From NCBI GenBank assembly GCA_905235375.1, contig CAJOLH010000006.1, positions 1 to 64,000 of the forward strand: a DNA stretch of 64,000 nt, read 5' to 3'. Source of the DNA: an uncultured Bacteroidales bacterium (GTDB lineage Bacteria > Bacteroidota > Bacteroidia > Bacteroidales > UBA3663). A program made the position numbers and the translations under genes. Below the pieces are notes generated by a model. It had not been told where the DNA came from and did not search any database. It worked only from the letters and a program-made list of their open reading frames with translations. This document shows, piece by piece, positions 37,812 to 47,369 of the stretch; positions within the stretch are counted from its first letter, which is position 1, and each line of letters opens with the position of its first letter.

Positions 37812-39290
37812 TCAAAGGTTCTTGAAAGTGAACTTGGGCTCCTTGACAGCCTTCACATCGTCGAGACGACGGATGGGCGTGTTGTGGGGAGCTGTCCGAA
37901 CCATCTCGCTATTGTCGCGTGCCTCCTCTGCGATACGCTTCATCACGGCAATGAAGTCGTCGAGTGTATCCTTGCTCTCGGTCTCGGTAGGTTCGATCAT
38001 CAATGCCTCGTGGAAGAGCAATGGGAAATAGATCGTAGGCGCATGGAAACCGTAGTCGAGCAGGCGCTTGGCCACATCGAGTGTGGTGACATGAGCAGGG
38101 TCGTGATGATCGCCACCGTATTCGGGACGCAGACCGTCGAAGACAAACTCGTGCTTGCAAAGGCCCTCGATAGGCAGCTCGAAATGGCTCTTGAGGCACT
38201 CCTTGATGTAGTTGGCATTGAGCACCGAGAGCTTGCCCGCCATCGGGATGTTCTCCTTGCCCATGCTGAGCAGATAGGCGTAGGCACGGATGATGACGGT
38301 GAAGTTGCTGAGGAAACTGGAGATGCAGCCGAGCGACTGCGCATCGCAATGCAGGTCGTAAGTGCCATCGGCCTTCTTCTCGACCTGTGGGTTGGGCAGC
38401 AGGTGCTCCAAACCCTTGCGAACACCCACAGGGCCACTGCCAGGACCGCCACCACCGTGAGGCGTGGAGAAGGTCTTGTGCAGGTTAATGTGCATCACGT
38501 CGAAGCCCATGTCGCCGGGACGGCAAACGCCGAGCATCGGGTTGAGGTTGGCTCCATCGTAGTACATCAGACCACCGCAATCGTGGACAAGACGTGCAAT
38601 CACGGGAATGTTCCTTTCGAAGATACCGAGGGTGTTCGGGTTGGTCATCATCATGCCAGCCACATCGGGACCGAGCAGTGGCTTGAGATCCTCCACATCG
38701 ACGGTGCCGTCGGGCAGACTCTTCACCTCGACCACCTTGAAGCCAGCCACGGCAGCCGAAGCGGGATTGGTGCCATGAGCCGAATTGGGCACAATGATCT
38801 TGGTGCGTGCCACGTCGCCACGCTGCAGATGATATGCCTTGATGACCATCAAGCCAGTCAGCTCACCATGGGCACCGGCGTAGGGATTGAGCGTGAAGCG
38901 CGAGAGGCCGGAAATCTCAGCCAGGGTACGCTGCACCTCATCATAAACCTTCAGACTGCCCTGCACATACTCCACGGGGGTGGAAGGATGGCGATTGAAG
39001 CCGGGGAGGGCGCAAAGCTCCTCGTTGAGCTTCGGGTTGTATTTCATCGTACAGGAGCCAAGGGGATAGAAGCCCGTATCGACACCGAAGTTATTGTTCG
39101 ACATATTGGTGTAATGGCGAACCACGGTGAGTTCGTCACACTCCGGAAGGATGGTCTTGCTCTGGCGCTTCAAGCCCTCAGGCAACTCGCTGATGCAATA
39201 TCCACTGATCTCGGACTTGGGCAGTGAATAGCCTACACGTCCTGGCTTTGACAACTCGAAAACGAGTCGGCCATAATATACATTGTTCAT
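37812..39290 (-). CDS. gcvPB: Glycine dehydrogenase (decarboxylating) subunit 2
   Basis: This is the C-terminal half of the split P-protein, 492 aa. It carries the PLP-binding lysine in NLHKTFSTPHGGGGPG (K272). With GcvPA it decarboxylates glycine and passes the aminomethyl group to the H-protein lipoyl arm. Split P-proteins are usual in many Gram-positive bacteria and archaea and occur in part of the Bacteroidetes. It lies 144 bp after gcvPA, a gap holding G-tract repeats, and 3 bp before lpdA. Confidence 0.95.
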   Translation of the reverse strand: MNNVYYGRLVFELSKPGRVGYSLPKSEISGYCISELPEGLKRQSKTILPECDELTVVRHYTNMSNNNFGVDTGFYPLGSCTMKYNPKLNEELCALPGFNRHPSTPVEYVQGSLKVYDEVQRTLAEISGLSRFTLNPYAGAHGELTGLMVIKAYHLQRGDVARTKIIVPNSAHGTNPASAAVAGFKVVEVKSLPDGTVDVEDLKPLLGPDVAGMMMTNPNTLGIFERNIPVIARLVHDCGGLMYYDGANLNPMLGVCRPGDMGFDVMHINLHKTFSTPHGGGGPGSGPVGVRKGLEHLLPNPQVEKKADGTYDLHCDAQSLGCISSFLSNFTVIIRAYAYLLSMGKENIPMAGKLSVLNANYIKECLKSHFELPIEGLCKHEFVFDGLRPEYGGDHHDPAHVTTLDVAKRLLDYGFHAPTIYFPLLFHEALMIEPTETESKDTLDDFIAVMKRIAEEARDNSEMVRTAPHNTPIRRLDDVKAVKEPKFTFKNL

Positions 39291-39302
39291 AGTTTTATCT
39301 TA

Positions 39303-39422
39303 GGGATGATAAGGGATATTTGGGGATAAGAAGGGATATTAAAGGACGTCACTATTACTTGATGTCTATGGAACCCAAGAAACTATCGTCCCTTAGATTC
39401 CCTAAAAATCCCTTAGATTCCC
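39303..39422. repeat. Opposed G-tract and C-tract arrays between gcvPA and gcvPB
   Basis: GGG tracts start at 39303, 39313, 39322 and 39333 on the plus strand, and CCC tracts at 39390, 39400, 39410 and 39420, the latter with an exact 10-bp period (cccttagatt words). Both halves fit the G-quadruplex rule, on opposite strands, and can also pair with each other as a long imperfect stem. Confidence 0.8.
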
Positions 39423-39434
39423 TTAGAATCCTTT

Positions 39435-40763
39435 TTAAATATTAGAGATTAGTGAATCGATTTCCTGTTTAGAACGCATTTCGGTGACGGCGATGGTGAG
39501 GCAGCCAGGCATACCCTCGGTCTCGACGCCCAGGAGGAAGCCCTTTTCGGCCAATGCCTTGCGAAGCTCAGCAGCATCGCCCTTGACACGCACGGTGAAC
39601 TCACAAAGGAAGGGCTTGGGGCCAAAGGCATCCTCAAACCTGCCCGTCTTGAGTAGTGCCTCATGCAGATAGTGGGCACCAGCATAACTCTGCTCGTTGA
39701 CTTCGCGCAATCCCTTTTCGCCCATCAGGCTGAGATAAGAGGCAACGAAAAGGCACATGAATCCTTGCGCCGTGCAGATGTTGCTGGTGGCTTTCTCGCG
39801 GCGGATGTGCTGCTCGCGAGCCTGCATGGTGAGGACGAAGGCACGACGACCCTCGGCATCGGTGGTGGCACCGACAAGACGACCCGGCATCTTGCGCACC
39901 AGTTCGTTCTTGGTACAAAGATAACCGATGTAGGGACCTCCGTAGTTCATCGGAATACCCAAGCTCTGGGCATCACCGCACGCAATGTCGGCACCCCATT
40001 CTCCAGGAGTGCGGAGCACACCAAGAGCGCTGGCAACGCTATTGACTGCGAAGAGCGCCTTGTGGGCGTGGCAAAGGTCGGCAAGACCAGAGAAGTCCTC
40101 GATGATGCCGTAGTAATTGGGCTGGCTGACGATAAGGCCAGCAACGTCATCGTTTTCGATGAGTGCCTTGGCCTCAGCCTTGTCCATCACGCCATCGGCA
40201 GCAGGCACCTTGACGAGTTCCACGTTGTGATACTTAGCATAGGTCTCAACCACGCGCAGCACTTGCGGATTGGACGTGGCGGAGATAAGCACCTTGTTGC
40301 GCTTCTTGGCATTCGCCACGCACATCAGCATAGCCTCGGCAGTGGCCGTGGAGCCATCATACATCGAAGCATTCGACAGGTCCATACCTGTGAGGTCGGC
40401 CATCATGGTCTGATACTCGAAGATATATTGCAGCGTACCCTGCGAAATCTCGGCCTGATAGGGAGTATAACTGGTGGAAAACTCGCTGCGGCTGGCGAGG
40501 AAAGGAACTACGCTGGGGGTATAGTGGTCGTAGGAACCACTGCCGGCAAAGCAGAGAAGCGGTTTGTTCTGTGCAGCCAGGTCGCCGATGATGCGGCGCA
40601 CCTCCACCTCCGACTTCTCAGACGGGATGTCGAGCTCGCGCTTCAACTTCAGTTCCTCGGGAATCTCGGCATAAAGTTCGTCGAGAGACTGAACACCGAT
40701 GACACCCAGCATCTGCTGAATGTCATCGGACGTATGGGGAAAATATTTGTACATATTTTTCAA
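39435..40763 (-). CDS. gcvPA: Glycine dehydrogenase (decarboxylating) subunit 1
   Basis: This is the N-terminal half of the P-protein, 442 aa, with a PLP-transferase fold but no PLP lysine, as expected for subunit 1. Typical stretches are PHTSDDIQQML at the N-terminus, TPYQAEISQGTLQ near 108 and MNYGGPYIGYL near 272. It works as a heterodimer with GcvPB. The leader between gcvH and this gene holds five tandem 7-bp CAATTAA units (40761-40795). Confidence 0.95.
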   Translation of the reverse strand: MKNMYKYFPHTSDDIQQMLGVIGVQSLDELYAEIPEELKLKRELDIPSEKSEVEVRRIIGDLAAQNKPLLCFAGSGSYDHYTPSVVPFLASRSEFSTSYTPYQAEISQGTLQYIFEYQTMMADLTGMDLSNASMYDGSTATAEAMLMCVANAKKRNKVLISATSNPQVLRVVETYAKYHNVELVKVPAADGVMDKAEAKALIENDDVAGLIVSQPNYYGIIEDFSGLADLCHAHKALFAVNSVASALGVLRTPGEWGADIACGDAQSLGIPMNYGGPYIGYLCTKNELVRKMPGRLVGATTDAEGRRAFVLTMQAREQHIRREKATSNICTAQGFMCLFVASYLSLMGEKGLREVNEQSYAGAHYLHEALLKTGRFEDAFGPKPFLCEFTVRVKGDAAELRKALAEKGFLLGVETEGMPGCLTIAVTEMRSKQEIDSLISNI

Positions 40764-40795
40764 TTAACAATTAACAGTTAACAATTAACAATTAA
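40761..40795. repeat. Five 7-bp leader units before gcvPA
   Basis: CAATTAA-type words start at 40761, 40768, 40775, 40782 and 40789. On the minus strand they read TTAATTG/TTAACTG and end next to the gcvPA start codon. The same kind of word precedes feoAB (4147-4165) and the 46-aa gene (30922-30956). Confidence 0.85.
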
Positions 40796-40810
40796 TTGAT
40801 TGACGAATTA

Positions 40811-41188
40811 TTATTCGCAGATTGCCTCATAAGCCTTTGCATCGAGCAGATTGTCAAGTTCAGAGGGGTCAGACAGTTTCACCTTTATGATCCAGTTCTC
40901 GAAAGCATCGGCATTGATCAGCTCAGGCTGCTCTTCGAGAGCCTCGTTGATTTCGACAACAGTGCCGGAAACGGGAGAGAAAAGGTCACTGGCAGCTTTC
41001 ACCGATTCGACAGCGCCAAACTCTTCACCTGCCGTTACCTCGTCGTCAACCTCAGGCATATCGACATATACCACGTTACCCAGCTGAGACTGTGCATAAT
41101 CGGTGATGCCGATGTAGCCATACTCGCCTTCCACTCTTACATACTCGTGGCTCTCTGCATAGAAGAGGCCTTCAATAACTTTTGCCAT
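40811..41188 (-). CDS. gcvH: Glycine cleavage system H protein
   Basis: The 125-aa lipoyl carrier has the usual length and fold. The lipoylated lysine sits in GAVESVKAASDL (K64), with SHEYVRVEG and GYIGITDYAQ before it. It carries the aminomethyl group from P- to T-protein and electrons to the L-protein. It lies 18 bp after gcvT, and a lipoate-ligase gene in the same set can provide its cofactor. Confidence 0.96.
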   Translation of the reverse strand: MAKVIEGLFYAESHEYVRVEGEYGYIGITDYAQSQLGNVVYVDMPEVDDEVTAGEEFGAVESVKAASDLFSPVSGTVVEINEALEEQPELINADAFENWIIKVKLSDPSELDNLLDAKAYEAICE

Positions 41189-41206
41189 AATTTGTTTGTT
41201 TGATAA

Positions 41207-42298
41207 TTATTTCTTATAGGATTTCTCGTAAAATTTCTTCTTCACAACGACACCCGGCTGGAGTTTGCGATGAATGCGAATCTGCACGGGGGTGCCCAGC
41301 TTGGCATACTCAATCTTGACAAGGGCCATGCAGACACTCTTGCCTGTCGAGATGGAGTTGTAGCCTGTGGTAACGGTTCCTACCACTTCGTCGGCGACCA
41401 CCACCTCATAGCCATGACGAGGAATGGCACGACCTTCGAGCTCTATGCCGACCAGCTTGCGAGTGACGCCTTCAGCCTTCTGCTTGGCACAAGCCTCCTT
41501 GCCAATAAACTCCGCCTTGTCAAGCTTCACAAATATACCGAGACCAGCCTCGATGGGACTTATTTCATCGCTCAGTTCGTCGCCATAGAGCGGCAGACCC
41601 ACTTCGAAGCGCAGGGTGTCGCGGCAACCCAATCCGCAGGGCTTCACGCGTCCGCTCTCGATGAGCTTGTCCCATTGGGCCACGATAAACTTGTGAGAGC
41701 CATAGATCTCGAAGCCATCCTCACCAGTGTAGCCGGTGCGGCTGATGATGACAGTCTCACCAGCGACTTCCAGTTTCTTGAAGGTGTAGAAGACGAGCTC
41801 GGCACAGGGCAGCCCCAGTACCTCCTCGACCACGCGCTCTGACTGAGGACCTTGAACAGCAAGCTGTCCGTAGTATTCGCTCTGATTTTCGGTTATTACA
41901 TTGAAGCCCTTCGACTGCTCAACAATCCAAGCATAGTCCTTGTCGATGTTGGCAGCATTGATAACGAGGAAGAAGCGATCGTCGGCCTCCTTATAGACCA
42001 GAAGGTCATCAACGGTGCCACCTTTCTCGTGAAGCATCATGCCGTAGTAGATCTTGCCAACGGGAGCCTCGGCGATGTCGTTGGTGAAAATATGTTGCAC
42101 GAAGCGTTCTGCCTCGGGACCAGTGACCAGTACTTCGCCCATGTGGCTAACGTCGAAAACGCCACAAGTCGTGCGCACAGCAATGTGCTCGTCGGCAATA
42201 TCGCTATACTGCAGTGGCATCACGAAGCCACCGAAAGGAACCATTTTTGCATTCAAACTGATGTGTCTGTCGTAAAGACAAGTTTTCTTATCTTCCAT
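41207..42298 (-). CDS. gcvT: Aminomethyltransferase (T-protein)
   Basis: The 363-aa enzyme releases ammonia and makes 5,10-methylene-THF from the H-protein-bound aminomethyl group. Typical stretches are [13 protein letters not shown] near residue 15, [10 protein letters not shown] near 47, [14 protein letters not shown] near 190 and [11 protein letters not shown] near 223. It starts 60 bp after the lipoate-ligase gene and is followed by gcvH. Confidence 0.96.
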   Translation of the reverse strand: MEDKKTCLYDRHISLNAKMVPFGGFVMPLQYSDIADEHIAVRTTCGVFDVSHMGEVLVTGPEAERFVQHIFTNDIAEAPVGKIYYGMMLHEKGGTVDDLLVYKEADDRFFLVINAANIDKDYAWIVEQSKGFNVITENQSEYYGQLAVQGPQSERVVEEVLGLPCAELVFYTFKKLEVAGETVIISRTGYTGEDGFEIYGSHKFIVAQWDKLIESGRVKPCGLGCRDTLRFEVGLPLYGDELSDEISPIEAGLGIFVKLDKAEFIGKEACAKQKAEGVTRKLVGIELEGRAIPRHGYEVVVADEVVGTVTTGYNSISTGKSVCMALVKIEYAKLGTPVQIRIHRKLQPGVVVKKKFYEKSYKK

Positions 42299-42358
42299 AA
42301 ATTATAGTTGTTGGATTATTATTGTGTGAATGAGTCATTGATACTTTGAGCAAGCCTG

Positions 42359-43399
42359 TCAATAGTTCCATAAGCCGATCAGCTGCTCCTGCGAGAGATT
42401 ACGGACAGACCGCTCGGGATGATGCTTGGTGATGGCCTCACAAAAGCTTTCTCGGGTGAAAGCCACGCCCTCGAAAGCTTCAGCAAAAGCCTTTTGGGCA
42501 TCCGAAAGCTCGAAGAAGTCGCCCGTGAGATGCACTTTCCGCACGAGGCTTCCTTTCAACGAGAAATGAATCTCGATGGTGCCACAACCCTCAATACGTG
42601 CCTGCAGCACCTCCTCGTCGTGCGCCGAGCTGCCCAGCAGGAATTCGTCGGTATAATAACCCCGTTCGATTTGCTCTATTTCGCTTACAGCCGAAGCATC
42701 GAGTACGATAGAGCGATCGGTAAGCTTCTGACGCAATTGACTTCGCAGCCACGCTATCTCCTCGGCTTCCGTAAGACCTTGTGGAGCATTGAGGTCGCCT
42801 TTCAGCACACCCACTCTTGCTCTGATGCTCTTGACGCCCTTGCCTTGAAGCTTTTCAAGGTCGGAATGCAAAGCGCCCTGCATCAGCTCGGGATCGGTAT
42901 CGTAGAGCATCGTTCCATGCACGATATTGCGGTCGGCAAAATGATAGAAAGCATTACCGCAAACCTTGCCCTTGCCCATAAGAATGACGTCATTGCGTCC
43001 GTGAACCTCGGTATGGGCACCTAATTCATTCAGACTACGCGAAACGGCAGTGGCATACTCCATGAAGATGGGTTCTACACTGCCCTGTGTCGTGACGAAG
43101 CTGATCATAATGTTTCCCTCGTCAGCAAAGATGGCACCGCCTCCACTCTTTCGACGAATGACGTCGATGTGATGCTCTCGGCAGAAGTCAAGGTTGACTT
43201 CCTGATGAGCCACCTGGTTGCGCCCCATCACCACAGTGCGTCCCAGCTGCCATGTGAAAAGATAGCTGGAGGCAGGCAAATGACTAGCAATCCATTCCTC
43301 AGCAGCAAGATAGAATGGAGCACGTCGCCGAAAAGCAGACTGCGGCTCGGATGCAGCAGCGAGGTCTGGAATCTCTACAAAACAAGCTGGAAAATACAT
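42359..43399 (-). CDS. lplA: Lipoate-protein ligase A family protein
   Basis: The 346-aa protein has the LplA catalytic motif RRKSGGGAIFADEGN (82-96) and the GNAFYHF segment near 154. A C-terminal accessory domain follows (about 265-346), the layout of a complete LplA that both adenylates lipoate and transfers it. It is the first gene of the glycine cleavage set, so GcvH K64 is the natural target. A near-match to a -7 box, TTAATTTG, lies on the minus strand at about 43438-43445. I see no glycine riboswitch. Confidence 0.9.
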   Translation of the reverse strand: MYFPACFVEIPDLAAASEPQSAFRRRAPFYLAAEEWIASHLPASSYLFTWQLGRTVVMGRNQVAHQEVNLDFCREHHIDVIRRKSGGGAIFADEGNIMISFVTTQGSVEPIFMEYATAVSRSLNELGAHTEVHGRNDVILMGKGKVCGNAFYHFADRNIVHGTMLYDTDPELMQGALHSDLEKLQGKGVKSIRARVGVLKGDLNAPQGLTEAEEIAWLRSQLRQKLTDRSIVLDASAVSEIEQIERGYYTDEFLLGSSAHDEEVLQARIEGCGTIEIHFSLKGSLVRKVHLTGDFFELSDAQKAFAEAFEGVAFTRESFCEAITKHHPERSVRNLSQEQLIGLWNY

Positions 43400-43580
43400 T
43401 TTGTCCCTTGGTTTAAGAAATTACATTTAGGTTTCATGTGCAAATTAAATGGAATTCCCCGAAATAACAAAATAATTCAGGCTAAAAATGGCAAAAAGTC
43501 AAGAATTGTCCCTCTGGGAAGGTCTTTCGAAACACAATCATTACAAAATGACAAGCTTCGGGCTGCTGTGAAGAGCGTCC

Positions 43581-44303
43581 CTAATTGTTCACTTCGTTGG
43601 TCAGTGTCACCGATGCCACGTTGCCCGTCTTTTGGACGTCGTTGAAGAGAGCCACGTAGTCGGGTTTGTCGTAAGAAACGACTACGAAATTGATGATGGT
43701 CTGTTGGTCGGAGAAGTTATAGCGAAGGAACTCGTCCGAAATGTGGATGTTGTATTGCTGGATCAGATTACGCAGAGCTGTGATATCTTCCAGAATACCA
43801 TTTACCTTCACACGGATGATCCTGCTTTCGCCTGCACGAATGAATCGGGTCAGATAACGGTCGGCTGACGAGAGCACAAAGATAATGAGCAACGTAGCAG
43901 CGGTGGAGATAATGTACATACCTGCTCCGATGGCCAAACCGATGGAGGCGGTCATCCAGATGCCGGCAGCCGTGGTGAGACCCTTTACCGAACCCTTCAT
44001 CTGAATGATGGCACCAGCGCCCAGAAAACCTACACCCGATACCACCTGCGCAGCAATGCGTCCAGGATCACCATTCTTCAAGCCCAAATATTCCTGCGGG
44101 ATATAGATTGACACAAGCATCGCCATCGTAGCACCCATGCAAATCAGCGAGAAGGTGCGCATACCTGCGAACTGGCCCTTGTGATGACGCTCCAATCCTA
44201 TCACGCCACCCAAAACAAAACTAAGCAACAGCTTGTAGATAGCGCCCACCAAATTGATGTTAGGGCTGACTATCAGCGAATAAAACTCATTGAACGCTTC
44301 CAT
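43581..44303 (-). CDS. MgtC/SapB family membrane protein
   Basis: The 240-aa protein has about five membrane helices (residues 15-145) with the conserved GGVIGLERHHKGQFAGMRT (32-50) and GVGFLGAGAII signatures. A soluble ACT-like domain follows (about 155-238). MgtC proteins in pathogens modulate the F1Fo-ATPase and Mg2+ or acid survival; many homologues in other bacteria are uncharacterised. It follows the tail-anchored protein gene at 9 bp, so the two are probably co-transcribed. Confidence 0.88.
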   Translation of the reverse strand: MEAFNEFYSLIVSPNINLVGAIYKLLLSFVLGGVIGLERHHKGQFAGMRTFSLICMGATMAMLVSIYIPQEYLGLKNGDPGRIAAQVVSGVGFLGAGAIIQMKGSVKGLTTAAGIWMTASIGLAIGAGMYIISTAATLLIIFVLSSADRYLTRFIRAGESRIIRVKVNGILEDITALRNLIQQYNIHISDEFLRYNFSDQQTIINFVVVSYDKPDYVALFNDVQKTGNVASVTLTNEVNN

Positions 44304-44312
44304 ATCGAATAA

Positions 44313-44777
44313 TCACTTCGAATTAAAGTAAAGAATCAGCAGCACAACAACGGCAATCAGGAAGAGCACGATGTAGAGCATCTTCTTGCTTTTTCCCTTT
44401 TTGGCTGGCACTTGGGCTTTGGGCTTTTGAGTCGTGATGCTGGTTGTTCCCTGCTTGACAACGACAGGGTCAGGCTTCTTCACCAGCGACCGAAGTGGAT
44501 CGACCACAGCATTCACCGTATCGCTGGTCAAAAAGATATGCTGGGCAAGGGTTCGAAGTTCCATAAATGCAGCATCGACCTCAGTCTTACCACTCTTTGC
44601 CGATTTTACAGCATCGACAAATTCCTCGATTTGACCATAGATGTCTCCATTCTCCGGGAAAAAACGGCCTATCTCGCTGCGGAAGCTCGACAACGACTTG
44701 CCCTTGAGACACACGTCCTTGACCAAGTCGTTAACGAACTTGACGCTGGAGGCACCAATGTGACTTCTTTCTTCCAT
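44313..44777 (-). CDS. Tail-anchored membrane protein of unknown function, 154 aa
   Basis: I do not recognise the family. The N-terminal 90 residues look helical and soluble, with hydrophobic heptad-like spacing. A Pro/Lys/Gln-rich linker (about 100-129) follows. The end is a single hydrophobic helix (about 130-151) with only three residues after it, so the bulk should face the cytoplasm, anchored at the C-terminus. It lies 9 bp before the MgtC-like gene and may act with it. Confidence 0.75.
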   Translation of the reverse strand: MEERSHIGASSVKFVNDLVKDVCLKGKSLSSFRSEIGRFFPENGDIYGQIEEFVDAVKSAKSGKTEVDAAFMELRTLAQHIFLTSDTVNAVVDPLRSLVKKPDPVVVKQGTTSITTQKPKAQVPAKKGKSKKMLYIVLFLIAVVVLLILYFNSK

Positions 44778-44854
44778 TCTGTTTCGACGTATTTTTATGC
44801 GGAATTGATTTATTACTTCTGATCCAAAATAATCGCAAATTCGGGATATCGTAA

Positions 44855-45316
44855 TTAAAGCCCCTTGACCACATTGACCATCTCAATGGCAGAAATCATA
44901 GCATCAGCGCCTTTATTACCTGCCTTGGTCCCTGCACGTTCGATGGCCTGCTCAATGCTGTCGGTGGTGAGAATGCCATTGGTGACAGGCACACCGCTGC
45001 GGAGACTGGCTGTGGCTATGCCCTTGGCACTCTCGTTGGCTACCATGTCGAAATGGGGTGTAGCGCCGCGAATCACGGCTCCGAGGCAAACCACTGCATC
45101 AAACTTGCCCGACTCGGCCATTTTCAGGGCTACCAGCGGAATCTCGAATGCTCCAGGCACGAATGTCAAAGTGAGGTCATCGCTGTTGCCGCCATGACGC
45201 ACAAAGCAGTCTTCGGCTCCACCGATGAGTCGATCGACGATAAAGTCGTTGAAACGCGAAGCCACGATGCCTATCTTCTGGCCAGCGGCTGAGAGGTTAC
45301 CTTCAATTCTTTTCAT
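44855..45316 (-). CDS. ribH: 6,7-dimethyl-8-ribityllumazine synthase
   Basis: The 153-aa enzyme condenses 5-amino-6-ribitylaminouracil with 3,4-dihydroxy-2-butanone 4-phosphate. Conserved stretches are [14 protein letters not shown] (about 17-30), [22 protein letters not shown] and [13 protein letters not shown]. The Met at 45316 is used; a longer frame upstream runs into ribBA. It starts 7 bp after the ribBA stop, so the two are probably co-transcribed. Confidence 0.97.
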   Translation of the reverse strand: MKRIEGNLSAAGQKIGIVASRFNDFIVDRLIGGAEDCFVRHGGNSDDLTLTFVPGAFEIPLVALKMAESGKFDAVVCLGAVIRGATPHFDMVANESAKGIATASLRSGVPVTNGILTTDSIEQAIERAGTKAGNKGADAMISAIEMVNVVKGL

Positions 45317-45323
45317 AATCTTT

Positions 45324-46559
45324 CTATTGTTTGATATCTTTATATTTTTTGCGCAAATCCTTGACGTGCAGCAAGTGTCCCATCTTGGCATACTTGGTGT
45401 ACATATAGAACTCGTCCTTCTCGTTGCACGTCATTTCGATAGGCTCACGGCCAACGACCTTGAGTCCGAAGCCATCGAGGCCTTCTATCTTGGCGGGATT
45501 ATTGGTCATAAGAATGAGTTCGTGGATGCCAAGATCGGCAAGAATCGATGCTCCAGTGCCATATTCCCGCAAATCGGCAGCATAACCCAGTGCCAGATTG
45601 GCCTCCACAGTATCCATGCCCTGATCCTGTAGGCGATAAGCCTTGAGTTTATTGATCAAACCAATGCCACGGCCTTCTTGACGCAGGTAGAGCAAGACAC
45701 CACGTCCACGCTGTTCGATACGACGCATGGCTTCGGCCAACTGTTCGCCACAATCACAGCGCAAGCTGCCGAAGGCATCACCCGTGAGGCATTCCGAATG
45801 GACACGGCAGAGCACAGGCTCGTCGGTAGTGACATCTCCCTTGACGAGAGCCACATGATGCTCGCCAGTCACACGGTTGACATATCCGTAAGCCTTGAAG
45901 GTGCCAAAGCGGGTGGGAAGTTCGGCATCGGTAACCTGGTCAACGAGTTTCTCGGTGCGACGACGATATTTCACGAGGTCGGCAATAGTGATGGCCACCA
46001 GATCGTGCTTCTTTGCAAACTCCAGAAGTTCGGTGGTGCGCATCATTGTGCCATCTTCGCGCATGATTTCACAGCAAAGACCGCATTCCTTCAATCCAGC
46101 AAGACGACAGAGATCGACAGTGGCTTCAGTGTGGCCAGTTCGCACCAACACACCTCCATCGCGTGCCTGAAGCGGGAACATGTGGCCCGGCCTACGGAAG
46201 TCCATGGGTTTGGCATTATCGTCAACCGTAGCACGGGCAGTAATACCACGCTCCACAGCCGAGATGCCCGTCGAAGTGGAACAATGATCGATACTAACCG
46301 TGAAGGCAGTAAGGTGATTATCGCCATTGTTGGCGCACATCTGGGGCAAAGCGAGTTTTTCGCAGATCACGCGGCTCATGGGCATACAAATCAAGCCCTT
46401 GGCCTCAGATGCCATGAAGTTGACGTTCTCGGTGGTGGCAAATTCTGCAGCACAGATGAGGTCGCCCTCATTCTCACGATTGGGGTCATCCAATGCTACT
46501 ATGCATTTGCCCGCCTTGAGAGCTGCGATGGCCTCATCTATAGTGTTGAATTGATTCAT
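45324..46559 (-). CDS. ribBA: Bifunctional DHBP synthase / GTP cyclohydrolase II
   Basis: The 411-aa protein supplies both riboflavin precursors. Residues 1-205 are DHBP synthase ([16 protein letters not shown], 24-39, and [14 protein letters not shown]). Residues from about 210 are GTP cyclohydrolase II, with the zinc ligands in [17 protein letters not shown] and RQEGRGIGL. Both halves look intact. The gap to ribE holds a 9-bp tandem array. Confidence 0.97.
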   Translation of the reverse strand: MNQFNTIDEAIAALKAGKCIVALDDPNRENEGDLICAAEFATTENVNFMASEAKGLICMPMSRVICEKLALPQMCANNGDNHLTAFTVSIDHCSTSTGISAVERGITARATVDDNAKPMDFRRPGHMFPLQARDGGVLVRTGHTEATVDLCRLAGLKECGLCCEIMREDGTMMRTTELLEFAKKHDLVAITIADLVKYRRRTEKLVDQVTDAELPTRFGTFKAYGYVNRVTGEHHVALVKGDVTTDEPVLCRVHSECLTGDAFGSLRCDCGEQLAEAMRRIEQRGRGVLLYLRQEGRGIGLINKLKAYRLQDQGMDTVEANLALGYAADLREYGTGASILADLGIHELILMTNNPAKIEGLDGFGLKVVGREPIEMTCNEKDEFYMYTKYAKMGHLLHVKDLRKKYKDIKQ

Positions 46560-46569
46560 TATTTTTTTT

Positions 46570-46628
46570 CTATAAAAGACTATGGTAGCTATAGCGGCTA
46601 TAGTAGCTATAATGGCTATAATAGTTAT
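46570..46628. repeat. Tandem CTATA-type 9-bp units between ribE and ribBA
   Basis: CTAT words start at 46570, 46580, 46589, 46598, 46607 and 46616, then a weaker TTAT at 46625. The period is 9 bp after the first step, and the four bases after each word vary (agcgg, agtag, aatgg, aatag). Confidence 0.88.
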
Positions 46629-46673
46629 TAAAATCTATACCGACTATAAAATCATAGCGACAAAATAAAAACT

Positions 46674-47309
46674 CTACAGGAATCCGTTACTCCTAAGCTT
46701 GTCCATGAAAGTGTCATCGGGAGTCTTTCCAAGAAGTTTTTCGACATATTTGGCAACGATGTCGTTCTCAATATTAACGAGGTCGCCAACACGGACACCG
46801 TGAAGCGTAGTGGCACCTTGTGTGTGAGGAATCAGCGAAACCGAAAAACTGCGCTCATCAACACGAGCTACGGTCAACGAGACACCCTGGACTGTGACAC
46901 TCCCCTTCTCGACAACGTATCGGAGCAATTTGCTGTCGCACTCCACAGTGAGCCATAATGCCGTGTCGTCAAGGCGACACGCAGCGATTCGTCCTGTCCC
47001 GTCGATGTGGCCCGACACGATGTGTCCTCCCAGTCGGGTTTGCAACGACAACGCCCTTTCCAAATTTACTGGACTTCCTGGCTTCAACTGTCCTAATGCC
47101 GTGCGTTCCACCGTTTCGGGCATCACGTCGGCAGTAAAGCCATGATCAGTTAGGCTGGTCACAGTAAGGCATACGCCATCGGTGGCGATGCTGTCACCCA
47201 CCTGGGCATCCTGCACCACCATGTCGGCTTCCACCTCAAGGGTGAAACTCCTGGCTCCTCTATGCAGGGCCTTCACTCGACCCACCTCTTCGATAATTCC
47301 TGTGAACAA
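46674..47309 (-). CDS. ribE: Riboflavin synthase alpha chain
   Basis: The 211-aa enzyme dismutates two lumazine molecules to riboflavin. It starts with the signature MFTGIIEEVGRV and has two similar lumazine-binding barrels, each with a xGHIDGTG/GVSLTV-type core (GHIVSGHIDGTG near 95 and VTVQGVSLTVARV near 138). The C-terminal helix for trimer assembly is present. Confidence 0.95.
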   Translation of the reverse strand: MFTGIIEEVGRVKALHRGARSFTLEVEADMVVQDAQVGDSIATDGVCLTVTSLTDHGFTADVMPETVERTALGQLKPGSPVNLERALSLQTRLGGHIVSGHIDGTGRIAACRLDDTALWLTVECDSKLLRYVVEKGSVTVQGVSLTVARVDERSFSVSLIPHTQGATTLHGVRVGDLVNIENDIVAKYVEKLLGKTPDDTFMDKLRSNGFL

Positions 47310-47334
47310 TGATTTATATGATTTTTCGTAATAA

Positions 47335-47358
47335 CGGAATTCCGGAATTTCGGAACAT
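47335..47358. repeat. Three 8-bp CGGAA units between ribD and ribE
   Basis: CGGAA recurs at 47335, 47343 and 47351 with an 8-bp period in the 60-bp gap between the two genes. The middle also forms a short palindrome (ggaattcc). Confidence 0.75.
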
Positions 47359-47369
47359 TGATTTAACTC

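Noticed and set aside
36711-39227. 838-codon plus-strand frame opposite lpdA and gcvPB
   Set aside because: It is the antisense shadow of two certain genes in GC-rich DNA and has no domain of its own.
43400-43580. Glycine riboswitch before the glycine cleavage genes
   Set aside because: I looked for paired glycine-aptamer features in the 181-bp gap before lplA and saw none; a covariance model search would decide.
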